64,000 nucleotides of DNA, taken from Zizania palustris. Lineage: Eukaryota > Streptophyta > Magnoliopsida > Poales > Poaceae. The notes under the pieces were generated by a model that saw only the letters and a list, made by a program, of their open reading frames with translations, was not told where the DNA came from and searched no databases. Positions 36,501 to 46,916 of this stretch are shown here, piece by piece. Every line of letters begins with the position of its first letter. Positions within the stretch are counted from its first letter, which is position 1. Position numbers and translations under genes: made by a program. The DNA lies in NCBI GenBank assembly GCA_019279435.1, contig JAAALK010000079.1, forward strand, positions 64,676,330 through 64,740,329, read 5' to 3'.

Positions 36501-39500
36501 TGGTCCAATGTATTTGTCATGAATCATCTACAAATGACTTATAGGGTTAGTATAGATAACAGTAGTCATGCATACTGTTGTACATGCCCTAAGAATATGT
36601 CATCTCTTCTATCTTGTGGCTTTGTTGCATCCTTTTTTTCTTAATGTCATTCGTTGCTTTTCAATGAGCTGAAATAAGCAATCCTTTTAGAAAACACACA
36701 CTGACTTTGTCAGACTGTCATACCATGCACCAAGATTGGATCCCTGCAGACACATCAGTTTGCTTATCTCCATTTTTGATACTTGAATGTTTGCTTGCTA
36801 ATTTATTGACATAAAAAATTCAAAACGCAAAGTTAAGGCTGTCCAAGCTGATGGGGATATTATTCTCTCAGTGCATGACAACAGTTTATTAGCTAATATT
36901 TGCCTAGGGTGGTATTTTCGCAAAGCATACGTTTCAGTCACACACATGCTAATTTTTGTAATTCAGTGTATTATGTCTAATGTCTATGCCTTTCAGTTCA
37001 TTGGCACTCCACATTGGATGGCACCTGAGGTCATTCAAGAGAGTCGTTATGATGGAAAGGTATCATCTTTCTCTTTCTCCTTCCTTACACTCATATAAAC
37101 ATTCACGCAAGCGCGCCGCTTTCTAGTATATAACTACTAGATGCTGCATTCTAGCAATATTTATGTTTTTTTTATTTTTTTCTTTCAGACTTAGTAGTTG
37201 CAAAATCTCTGTTTTGATATTCTCTATAGGAAAATTTATTTGCTTGAGTTTGGTGTAAGAAATCTCTTTAAATGCCACATAAAAGCAGCTATATCTGGGC
37301 TTATGGGCATAGAAGGTACTTAGCATGTTCTGTATGAAACTAAAATCTGTAGAACCCTGCCCACACACGTGATGTCATTTTTTGACGTTATTTTTTACTT
37401 GATGGTTCCTGAAGTGAAAAACTTGTTACCTGATAATTTAAACTTCTAAAGGAACAAGTCAATGCCAGGGTGTTGAGGAAATCCTGACAGCTTGATTTTT
37501 CTGCATTTTCTCTTCCTCTGGAATTGTGGATGCTAACCATGCATTCTTGTTTTCTTATTTCCAGGTAGATGTGTGGGCACTTGGTGTATCTGCTATTGAA
37601 ATGGGAGAGGTAGAATATTATTTGGTTCTTCCCTTTGTATCTGTATACTAGTTTTCTAATTCACTTCTTCCGTGATGCATAAAAATTTCCTATAACATTT
37701 TTTCTGTTGTCTCTGACTGTAGGGTATGCCACCGAGATCCACTGTGCATCCGATGAGAGTAAGCAAAAGATTTCTTGATGCTTTTAATTCTCAAAACTTA
37801 TGATGCACTGTGCTATGTGTCCCTTTGTGTTGTGGTTTCTATGACGAGCTTTCCTGCTAGCAGTTCTCTTCTCTCTTTTTTTCCTCAATAATGTTTCATT
37901 CATTATTTTTTCATTTAATTAATTGGTTGTATTCCATGGATGCATGATACAATACTGAATATCTGAATTGAAGCTATCATGATTCCTGAATCCTGACTCA
38001 TTTGCTTCTTCACTTTATCTTGCTAAATATTTGATAAACCTACAGTTTTTTGGGGATATCATTCAGCTTGATGCATTAACTATCTTTCCCCCTTACTGCA
38101 GGTGATCTTTATGATATCTAGTGAACCTGCACCAATGCTGGAGGATAAGGAGAAGTGGTGAGTGACATCTAATACACCATGAATTGTTATAAAGATCTTG
38201 ACCATAAAATATGCTGATGCTGATGTAGTTCATACAAATGAGATGCACTTCAGTCAACAGTATCAGCAATTGACCCCTTTACCCCGTAGTGTTCATTTCA
38301 TGCAATCTCTCAGATTCTCATGCTTTGTTGTGGGAAAGGTGGCTAATTTTATATTTTTATATTTGCCTTTTTAAACTATAGTAGGTTTTCAAACATCATA
38401 ATGTCAGATATGTAATTAAGTCAAACTTTAACTAGAGCATGAACAAATGAGAAGTCTATTCTGAAACTAGTCACACAACCATTTTCTTTAATTTGATTCC
38501 TTTTGCTCATCCACTAATTCTAAAACATCATAATTTGATTCCTTCAGGTCCCTTCTTTTCCATGATTTTATTGCCAAGTGTTTAACAAAAGATCCAAGAC
38601 TTCGCCCTGCCGCAAGTGAGATACTAAAGGTACTCCATTAGTTCTTATAACTAACTTTGTTGTGCATTTTCATGATTGTTTATTTCTACATTTACTTATG
38701 TCACCTGTTCTCTCCCTTTCTCTCTCTCTCTCCAATTTCTTATGCAGCACAAATTTATTGAAAAATGCAACCCTGGAGCTTCAAAAATGTTGGCAAAAAT
38801 CAAGGAGGCAAAGAAGATCAGAGCAACAGTTGCTGCGGAAACCCAGCTATCTGGCCCTGATAATGTACATTAAACTCTATTGTTTTTTAATGTCGTGTTC
38901 ATTGGTTTTGTCAAGGTATTCTGAGTTTGAATTCTGTAGACAATGCAAGAAGCAACCATTCGAATTAATGAAGACTTTGGAGAAACTGTTCCTACAAATC
39001 ACGAAACATGTGATGGTGGGGCAGGTAATTTTAATTGATGATTGTGCAAATCCAATATTATCTATATACCCCTTTATAGTCTTCCACATCAATTTATTTA
39101 TTTATCTTTTTGCATCTGTTGTTTTTTGTTGGGACTGTTTCCTCCTCATGTGATCTTTCTTCAATTGTTCCATTTCACCTCCAGGTTAGTAATGATAAAC
39201 AGTATACTTGTCACCTTACAGTTATTTTCTATTCCTTCCAATCCATGCAACTTCAGAGATATTTGTCCTTATGACTACTCTTCTATAACATAAATGGCAC
39301 ATTAGTTGAGCACACAACCTTAGTGCTTGTTTTATTTTCCAGTGTTGTGCTCTCCACTTGAGACAACCACCTAATTGTTTCTTCTTACAGGTGATTTTGG
39401 TACGATGATAGTTCATCCTGAAGATGGTGACGAACTTGTAGAATCACCCATTTTCCCAAGTTCAGAGTTCATACCAGGCCTTGGTAGCATAAACTCTTTC

Positions 39501-40591
39501 ACACATGATCCAAAGAGGGCTGAACTTATTTCAAATTTTTGGTATGATAAACAGAATAACATTTTGTTATGTATGTTTTTCAGTCATAGAAAGCAACATA
39601 GCAAAAAAACATTTCTCTCATCAGAAAGAAGTTTATGTATATGATATCCTGATCAGGGCGGAGAACACAGCTGATAGTGAAGCCAATAAAGAGCAGTATT
39701 TAGATGAACATCCTGATATGCAAGGACCAAAAGCAACGTCAACTTCAACTGAAACGGTTAAAAAGCTTAAAGTTGCAGAAGGGACTATTCCACGCCATGG
39801 TAATCAAGTTAGCTCTGCATCACCTGGTGTTGCAAGCACAATGACCAAATTAAATATCAGCCCCAGTCGTAAAGCATTTTCGATTCAGGATAAGGTATAT
39901 ACTTTGTGGTCAGGACTCAGGCCTCAACTATTAATCTTATGTAGCTATGAACCAGACCGAAATACTTAGATTTTGTGCATCCACTCCCTTTTCACTCCTT
40001 GTGCAAATTGAAAATACCTAAATAATCTTTCTTTTGTAGCTCTGGGCGATTTATGCAGCAGGCAACACTGTGCCTATACCATTTCTCAAGGCGATCGACA
40101 TTTCACCATTAGCTCTAGTATCAGATAGTGTAGCAGGAAATGGCCTGGCTCGGTCAAATACAGATGATGCCTTGGAGGCTGTTAGGGAGCTTTTCAGTGG
40201 TGATGGGCAGACAAAGAAAGGTCGTAAAGGGCAAAATGAGGTATGATGCAGACCCTTTAAAGTAACGCTAGTTTTCATGCTCATATGTCATATGTGTTTC
40301 TGATATTGAGTTTGCTTGCATTAGGTTCCCCTTCCTCCTGGGGTGCACCATAGATTGATCACAAGCCCCACATTGATGAACCTGGCCCAAGCTCTTGCGT
40401 ACCATAAGACGTGAGTTGTTTGTTGATCTTTCTTTGATGCAACAATTAAAGCAACTGATGATATTTATACGTATTTCTTCCAAATATTTAGGTGCTACGA
40501 GGACATGCCTCTGCAAGATTCACAGGCAACGCAAGAGCAGCAGACAATACAGAACCTTTGTGATACACTTCGAACCATACTGAGACTGTAG
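27779..40591 (+). CDS. SIK1: Ste20/Hippo (MST-like) Ser/Thr kinase, SIK1 type
   Basis: Eighteen coding exons join in frame to 812 residues: 27779-28508, 28612-28700, 29375-29482, 29612-29719, 29928-30018, 30230-30282, 36997-37059, 37565-37609, 37723-37758, 38102-38157, 38548-38629, 38748-38864, 38940-39024, 39391-39541, 39657-39894, 40040-40240, 40325-40410, 40492-40591. Residues 1-240 are a disordered acidic/Ser-rich leader with repeated SSPRESASGTF units. The kinase domain (about 240-495) shows GKGSYGAVYKA, VAVKII, HRDIKGGN, DFG and GTPHWMAPEV, a Ste20 signature. The C-terminal half has no known catalytic domain. In Arabidopsis the SIK1 relative links MOB1-type signalling to cell growth and immunity; transfer of that role is inference. 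Intron 6 (30283-36996) splits the activation segment between KRNT and FIGTPHW and holds a complete Copia element. Confidence 0.93.
28853..29091. mobile_element. Stowaway-like MITE in SIK1 intron 2
   Basis: The left end CTCCCTCTGTC, after a TA, and the right end GACGGAGGGAA form the typical Stowaway inverted terminus. The length is about 240 bp and it is non-coding. The right TA duplication is not exact, so the end is approximate. Confidence 0.55.
30544..30649. repeat. Palindrome between two TA-repeat tracts
   Basis: A (TA)n tract at 30544-30573 and a TA/CATA tract at 30615-30649 flank a near-perfect 13-base inverted repeat, GCTATTCTACACC (30581-30593) and GGTGTAGGATAGC (30597-30609), with a 3-base loop and one mismatch. 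It lies in SIK1 intron 6. It may be the fused ends of a collapsed transposon. Confidence 0.7.
31087..31213 (+). repeat. 5' LTR of Copia element
   Basis: 127 bp, TGTTAGATGG...CCTAACA. It differs from the 3' LTR by a single T/C (near 31186 versus 36304). It is preceded by CTGGG (31082-31086), repeated after the 3' LTR. Confidence 0.95.
31214..31225 (+). other. Primer-binding site (initiator tRNA-Met)
   Basis: TGGTATCAGAGC starts immediately after the 5' LTR, the standard priming site of plant Copia elements. Confidence 0.9.
31818..36193 (+). pseudogene. Copia gag-pol polyprotein with one stop and one frameshift
   Basis: Order is gag, protease, integrase, reverse transcriptase, RNase H, which defines Copia. 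The ATG at 31818 opens MASSTPSGPVPVLRC. A TAG at 31896-31898 interrupts it after NYRD, where relatives usually have Trp. The frame then runs open from 31899 to about 35965. Visible motifs are a CX2CX4HX4C zinc knuckle (32679-32720), protease WYLDSGATFH (about 32980), WHHRLGHL, integrase HSDVWGP, RT CKWVYKV and YVDDM (about 35247). Near 35968 the frame shifts by one base inside RNase H and continues, with STGAISIARDP and the QLADFFTK segment, to the stop at 36193. The two lesions make this copy probably non-autonomous, unless they are sequence errors. Confidence 0.92.
36207..36333 (+). repeat. 3' LTR of Copia element
   Basis: 127 bp, 126 of 127 identical to the 5' LTR, followed by the CTGGG target duplication (36334-36338). 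Confidence 0.95.
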
Positions 40592-42155
40592 ACATGCATG
40601 AGTGGACTCTACAAACATGGAGCATTCCGAAAATCGAGATGCTGCGCCGAGTCAAAGTGTTGATTTCGGCTTCTCGCGTTTGATGGCGCGGGCATCGATC
40701 CGGCCAGCGTGGAGACAGTGGAGTCCACTGTAATCGAAACACGCACGGCACGATGGAGCTTGCAGTTAACTTATAGATGCCGGGTGACTTGGAGTTGGAT
40801 GGACGGAAGGAATTCTGTTAATAGTAGTGATCCAATTTCATATTATAAGCTGTTAGTCAAGCTTGTCTGTCTATCTTTGACCATGTTTAAAAAATATATA
40901 TCAACATGTAGTACAATATTATATAAATACACACATTTAACGATTTATGTGATCTAATTTCATAATAAATTTGACAAAAGTTTGATAAGTTTGATTTATG
41001 AAGAAAGCTAAACGACTTGGGATATGAAATGAAGAGAGTACTTTCTGTGGACGGTTTGTGCAAAGATCGTATTTGATGTTTTGTTAATCAATTTTTGAGG
41101 CGCAAAAGGTGATGCGTTGTGGCCTTGTATCTTTAACATGTTTCCATTATATTTTCCAAGAATAAAGAGAAGTAATACTCTCTCGGATCCTGAGAGAGAG
41201 ATTTATTGGTGGATGGAGAGGGATGAAATGCTCGTAGTATAATGGCCGTGAAAAAGTTGAGAGTTATTTGGTTGGGGTATCTGATTTCTGTTTCAATAGT
41301 AATGTTTGTAATATCCATAATGTTCGGTTGGCATTATTAATATGCACTCAATATATACACGAACTTTTTTAATGATGTGCATTTAGATCATTGTTGCGAC
41401 AAGAAAATTAAAACAAAATTATTTATAACTAATGTGTATTTATATTTTTCAATAATCATATATTAACTTTTATTCTAAGAAAACTATCTAGTTTCAAATA
41501 CTCTATATCAAAAAAGAGATATTTCATTAATGATAAAGATGGTTAATTTCTATCAAAAATTGACTGCGAGAATCTCTAAATCCGGAGTAGCTCCAACTTC
41601 ATGTTTGTATTACGAAAATCTATAGATTTTGAAAAATTTGGATGTGCAAAAGAACTATTTGATTCATATTCCAGCTTCCGAACCAGAAACTGGTTTAAAA
41701 ATATGAATCATACGGACCCGAAAGAGATGAGGTGGTATTGAGTGAGATAAATTGAATTTTTATTACCACTATTAGTGTTGAAGACTTCCTTCAAACACAA
41801 TTCAACATGTTATAGGGCTTAATTCCGTGAAGCTAAAGTTAAACCAAATAGTTTATGCTTCTAAATTTTTGAGCACACTATTTATAAAATACATAGCAAG
41901 AGTAGATCTACATTTTTTAAATTACACAAATTCAAATTCATTATATATTTAAAGATCTACTAAATATCCCTCTCTGGCAAAACTGATAGTGTACATTTTT
42001 TTTGGAATCAATTATCTGCCTCTGCAATGTCTGACTCAATTGATCTTTCCTTTTTTAGGAGTACGAAGAGTAGCAAAGGTGTTGGCCTAGTATACACAAA
42101 AGGCTCACAGCCCGGCCCAATAAGGAGAGCAAGTGGATACCCTAACTGAGAGGAT
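40592..42155. other. SIK1 3' UTR and spacer before RPL13a
   Basis: No gene seen. 40860-41030 has AT-rich words (CTTTGACCATGTTTAAAAAATA and relatives) recalling the inside of Stowaway elements, but no termini were found. A small palindrome CTCTCTCGGATCCTGAGAGAG lies near 41178. 41330-42050 is AT-rich with no recognised content. Confidence 0.45.
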
Positions 42156-42218
42156 CTATAAATATGAAACCCTAGCGTCCCACCCCGTCACGTTCCACCT
42201 CCATTCTCCAAACCCTAC
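42114..42218 (+). promoter_or_regulatory. RPL13a core promoter: site II, TATA, telo-box-like motifs
   Basis: GGCCCAA (42114-42120) is a site II-type element. TATAAATA (42157-42164) is a TATA box. AAACCCTAG (42167-42175) and AAACCCTAC (42210-42218) resemble telo boxes (AAACCCTAA). Site II with telo boxes is the usual promoter combination of plant ribosomal-protein genes and couples them to cell growth. The ATG is at 42251, giving a short leader. Confidence 0.65.
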
Positions 42219-42250
42219 CGCCGCCGCCGCCTCGAGGAGGTAAGTCGAAG

Positions 42251-44090
42251 ATGGTTTCCGGCTCTGGCTTGTGCGTGCCGCGCGTGGTGGTGGACGCGCG
42301 CCACCACATGCTCGGCCGGCTGGCTTCGATCGTCGCTAAGGAGCTGCTCAACGGGCAGCGCGTGGTGGTCGTCCGCTGCGAGGAGATCTGCATGTCCGGC
42401 GGCCTGGTCCGGCAGAAGATGAAGTACCTCCGCTTCCTCCGCAAGCGGATGAACACCAAGCCATCACATGGCCCCATCCACTTCCGCTCCCCCGCCAAGA
42501 TCCTTTGGCGCACCATCCGCGGGTAAGCAGACATTGAGCATGTCCATGGCGTTTTTCCTTTCGATCGGTGCAATGATGGCGCGTGTACCGTCATGGCAGT
42601 ATGATCCCGCACAAGACCAAGAGGGGAGAGGCGGCGCTGGCAAGGCTCAAGGCGTACGAGGGCGTCCCACCGCCCTATGACAGGACCAAGCGCATGGTCA
42701 TCCCCGATGCGCTCAAGTACGTTGGATTCTCTAGATTTCGGTGCCTCGGTGCGGTTATTGTGCGCGAGCTGGTGTTCTGATGGTGTTTGTTTGGTGCCAA
42801 TCCTGTAGGGTTCTGAGGCTGCAGCCTGGGCACAAGTACTGCCTCCTCGGCCAGCTCTCCAAGGAGGTTGGCTGGAACTATTACGACACTATCAAGGTAA
42901 GCTACCATTCCTTCCTAGTTACATGGTAGTGATATATAACATTAGAAGTGTCTGTTTAGTTTTAGAGCACATTAGATTAACTGGTTACTTTGGATGCTAT
43001 AAATTGAAACGTAGCTCAATTTTGAACACACTGGTTTGTGCTCAAGTTGTGATTATCCATCTTTTGTCATATGACCTTGTCTTGGTTTCTAATTTCTTAG
43101 TTGAAGTGCAGACTGCTTTAATTAGTATTTCAATATTTCTATTTGTATTGAAATGAACACGATCTGGGTGATGAAGAAAATAAGACGGATTCCCATTGAT
43201 TCCACATTGATTTTCCTAAATGATTTTAACAACCAGCTACTTCTGACAGATCATGTCATTGTTTACTGTAATTTAATCTTCTGCCCATCTGTGATCTTTT
43301 GTTGTATACTTGTATAGCATTGTAGTAGATGCTAATTTTCTAGTGGATGAGTAGAGTGATTTGATTAATATTTCAATATTTCTATTTGTATTGAAATGGA
43401 CATGATCTGGGTGATGAAGAAAATCAGACGGATTCCCATTGATTTTCCAAAATGATTTTAACTACCAGCTACTTCTGACAGATCATGCTGTGCCTTTAAT
43501 TTTAATCTTCTGCCCATCTGTGTTGGTTGATTGTGTTACTTGCTGAATTGGTTGTTTTTCTTCTCACATACATTTAGTGCACTAGCTAACACTGAATTGA
43601 TATATTCTTAAAATTGTGCTCAAATGTGATTTTGCAATGGGCCTGTGATGTAAGCTAAATATTTGCTACTCTTGATGGGTTTTCCCAGTTGATGATCTCA
43701 TACCACCAAGATCTCTGAGGCTCATTACAACATCTATGTTCTTGTAAAGTAAAATATTTTGTGGGTCTTGATGTGGGGCAGCTGATTTGGGCTGCCTGGT
43801 GAACATTGGTGCTGTTATGACCAATTTTCTTTTTTTTGTGGTCATTTTTAGTTTGTTATCTGGGCTTGGCATTATGTCGTAACTACTTAACTGGTTTAAG
43901 GGATGGATGTCTCATGTCTCACTGTTCTTCTGTGTTAAACCTTCAGGAGCTGGAGGAGAAGAGGAAGGAGAAGGCCAAGGTTGCCTATGAGAGGAGGAAG
44001 CAACTGGCGAAGCTGCGTGTCAAGGCTGAGCAGACAGCCGAGGAGAAACTGGGATCTCAGCTGGAGATTCTTGCTCCAATCAAATACTGA
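42251..44090 (+). CDS. RPL13A: 60S ribosomal protein uL13 (L13a)
   Basis: Four exons (42251-42522, 42600-42716, 42809-42896, 43947-44090) splice without error to 206 residues, the normal length of eukaryotic L13a. The protein is a structural part of the large cytosolic ribosomal subunit. The uL13 core is clear: VVDARHHMLGRLASIVAKEL at the N-terminus, then HFRSPAKILWRTIRGM, then PPPYDRTKRMVIPDALK. The C-terminal exon is a charged Lys/Glu/Arg helix (EEKRKEKAKVAYERRKQLAK), the eukaryotic extension. The promoter carries growth-linked motifs listed separately. Intron 3 contains an internal duplication. Confidence 0.97.
43117..43522. repeat. Two-copy direct repeat in RPL13a intron 3
   Basis: Copy A (43117-43293) and copy B (43361-43522) share long blocks such as TTTCTATTTGTATTGAAATG, GATCTGGGTGATGAAGAAAA and TTCTGCCCATCTGTG, with substitutions and small indels. 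The divergence shows an old local duplication. No terminal repeats, so not a transposon pair. Confidence 0.8.
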
Positions 44091-44989
44091 GAAGACTTGC
44101 TTTGTTGCCATCAGTTTTGTGAAACATGTGCCCACTTATTTCAAGTAGTTTGGTCACTCATGTCGATACTACAATCGAGGTGTTAAACCTTTGTTATCCA
44201 TCCAGTTCTGCTACTGTTTTGAATTTTCTAGTTTGTGAACTTTTTCGTTTGTCAACCGTGTCTCTTCCGATGGCCATCGTATTCTTATATTAACATAGCG
44301 TTTTTTAATGTTCTTTGTGCTCAATGTGTTTACGCGTCGAGCGACCGTTTGCGTTTTTTTTTGACAATTTGGCGCTTCCTACATGATTGCCAACTGCTAT
44401 GTGGTATTGGTGAAGCTGCTTATTTCTGTAAAGCGGCTCTCGGGTATCAGCGATCATTTTGTTCTACTCTCTGTTTTTCATCAAAATGTTCATTACTAAT
44501 TTCTATTTTCGCCATCAAAATTCACATTTGGAACGTATCAAGTGGTATTCTCCACTCGAGCCGTTCTTCTCGTTTATCCAAACCGCTGTCCCGGCGCCTT
44601 GCCGTGCCGCCGATATTCCGGCGCCACTGTGTGACCAGGAGATGGCTGCGGCACCTCTTCCTCGCCTCGACGGGGGACTCCGTGCAGATGGGGATCTGCT
44701 CCATATCTTCACCGGGAACTGGAACGAGGGCATCAACCACGTGACTGAGAATCCCCAACCGGACCGCGAGGGCTACCGCCATTGCTAGCGATCCAAAACA
44801 TCCGAGCCAGGGAACCCTAAATTCGAAATTTCCTACCACTATCGGATCGGTTGGAGCGATCCGAGCCAAGATCGTCAACCCCGCCGCTGCTACGGCGCCA
44901 TCTACTTCCCCGCCGTTTCTTGCTCCCGGCAGCCATCTCTTCCGCCCAACTCTGCTCCCCCGCGCCTCCCGCATGTGTTAATCCTTCAT
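44091..44989. other. RPL13a 3' UTR and unassigned spacer
   Basis: 44091-44500 looks like 3' UTR and spacer. 44540-44980 is GC-richer and open on both strands (for example an 86-codon minus-strand frame from 44782 to 44522), but neither translation shows a family I recognise. It is most likely the promoter and leader of the small plus-strand gene that follows, or a captured gene fragment. Confidence 0.4.
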
Positions 44990-45514
44990 ATGGATTACTC
45001 CAAACGCACCGTCTCACGGTAAGACATCAATCAGCCTTGTATTTTCTTCTTGAAGCTTTCCTTTTGATGTAGCCGTTTTAGAGATCTTTGATCACATTTA
45101 ATGTACGTGCAATATCGGATTGGTATGATTTCAACATGACAGAAGACCAATCCACAGCTGATACTGCCTTTTCACATTTGGTGGATTTATAATACACTAA
45201 ATTGATAATCCATGACTCCCATGTATGTACAGAAATTGGCACGAACGAGCACCAGCTGTGTTGACTCCTCTCGAGTTTCAACAGGTGAGCACCCCACAAG
45301 CTTAAAATCTATGAATTGTGATGGCCTATATCAAAGCAAATACTTTTAAGAAATCTTTCCAGTGATCCATGAAGAGTAGGTGATGGTAGATTCCACAAGT
45401 GAGGCTGGAGTCTACCGCGGACAGAGGACTAGCATGGCCATGCTTCCATGGGATCCGGATTCTTACCTTCATTCAGGTCAGAGGCCAAGACTTCCACAGA
45501 TTGCCACAATATGA
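44990..45514 (+). CDS. Possible small gene, unknown function, 71 residues
   Basis: Three short exons (44990-45018, 45233-45284, 45380-45514) have GT-AG borders and matching phases and join to 71 residues. The product starts MDYSKRTVSRNWHERAPAV and includes TPLEFQQ, YRGQRTSMAMLPWDPDSYL and ends RLPQIATI. It has no signal peptide or membrane segment. I do not recognise a family. Support is limited to splice-site consistency and a protein-like composition rich in Pro, Trp and Tyr; the exact 3' end could change if GTCAGA near 45477 is used as a donor. A chance chain of short frames is possible. Confidence 0.4.
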
Positions 45515-46916
45515 ATTCTGGACATGGGTTGGCCTGCAGAATTTCCAAGGAATTTCATCGTCCCACCATACATCACGACAGTCAATTTCCGGTGAGGAGA
45601 ACCATGCTTCGAAAAGGTATGAACTTATCTTCTTCAAGCTTGATTACATTATGCATTCATTGTACTGCACGGATGAGCCACACAAGTGCCCACATATTAG
45701 GCAACCATACATACGAAAATCTGAGGTAAAGATTCGATCAGGGAGTAACATCTCACCCTCTCGGAAAAAAAGGTACCTCGCTTGTAGGGCATGCCAGGCA
45801 CAGACAGTAATCCGAGACCAGGTAATCAACAAAGGTTCAACACTTCAACGGCCGTGCATGTCCAGATGTGTCCAGATGTCCTACTTGATCGGAAGCACAG
45901 TAGTGGTTTACTGATTATAGAATACTAGAGAGATGACATGTGGCCAGTTTGGAACATCATTGGCAGTTGTGATCAACATTCAACAGAGTCCTCGGCTGCC
46001 TACGTGTGAGAAATCAAAAAACTTAGTTTTTGATTGATAAAGATGCCACAAAACATGACTTGCTAAATAAGCTCATAAAAAATGTGCGCTCGTGGCGTCA
46101 CGGCAGAACTGTACACTACTCTTATTGATCAGATAATGCAGCATCAAATTGATCATGTAATAACAGGGTGTTCATATCATCTACAAGAAGAAATCAGTTA
46201 ATAGTCATCTACAAAAGGAAAATGGACTTACTGGGTAGCAAATTATCTGATCAAGATCACCAACTTCATCCCTCCGACACTCCATTGCTTCCTGCAGGCA
46301 AAAATGCATCGATCAAGTATCCAAGAAAAAACAGCAGTAGTTTGAACATATCACTACCATTTGTTTCGACATATCAAATTCACAAGAGGGAACTAATTGT
46401 GATTCCTGTTGTTTTTGTGAACCCTAAGCTTCTTGGGTTATCGAGTTTTAAGATAGGATGGATCCCATATTCACTAAGCTTCTTGACGATAATCTGAAAT
46501 TGGTTAATTACATTAAAGATACAGATGACCAAAACATGATCAAGCCTCCGCAGAAATTTCATATGTTCACATTTTACAACATAATTCTATCACAATATTA
46601 TTGTACCATGTTTACAGAACTGCAGGTTATTATAAGTTGACAAGACAATTATAAAAGTAGGGGCAAGATAATTTAATAATATACTCTCCAAACATAAATA
46701 CAGATATCACATGGGAAGGTCTGTGTTGATTTGAACCTATGTTTTCACGATTTGTTAAATATAGTCACATTCGGAAAAGGGCTACACTACCAATACACCA
46801 GCCATAGTCTAACCATTGTTTGGGCAAGAAAGCTAAGTGAATGAGAAGATAAGAGTTATAGTTCATTTTACCTTTCTCAAAGTTTGCATATGTGGATCAC
46901 CCTTTAATTGCTTTTC
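45515..46916. other. Spacer before RPK2
   Basis: AT-rich sequence with only short open frames and no recognisable protein or RNA gene. The last 100-200 bases before 46917 should be the RPK2 3' UTR on the minus strand. No clear transposon ends were seen. Confidence 0.45.
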
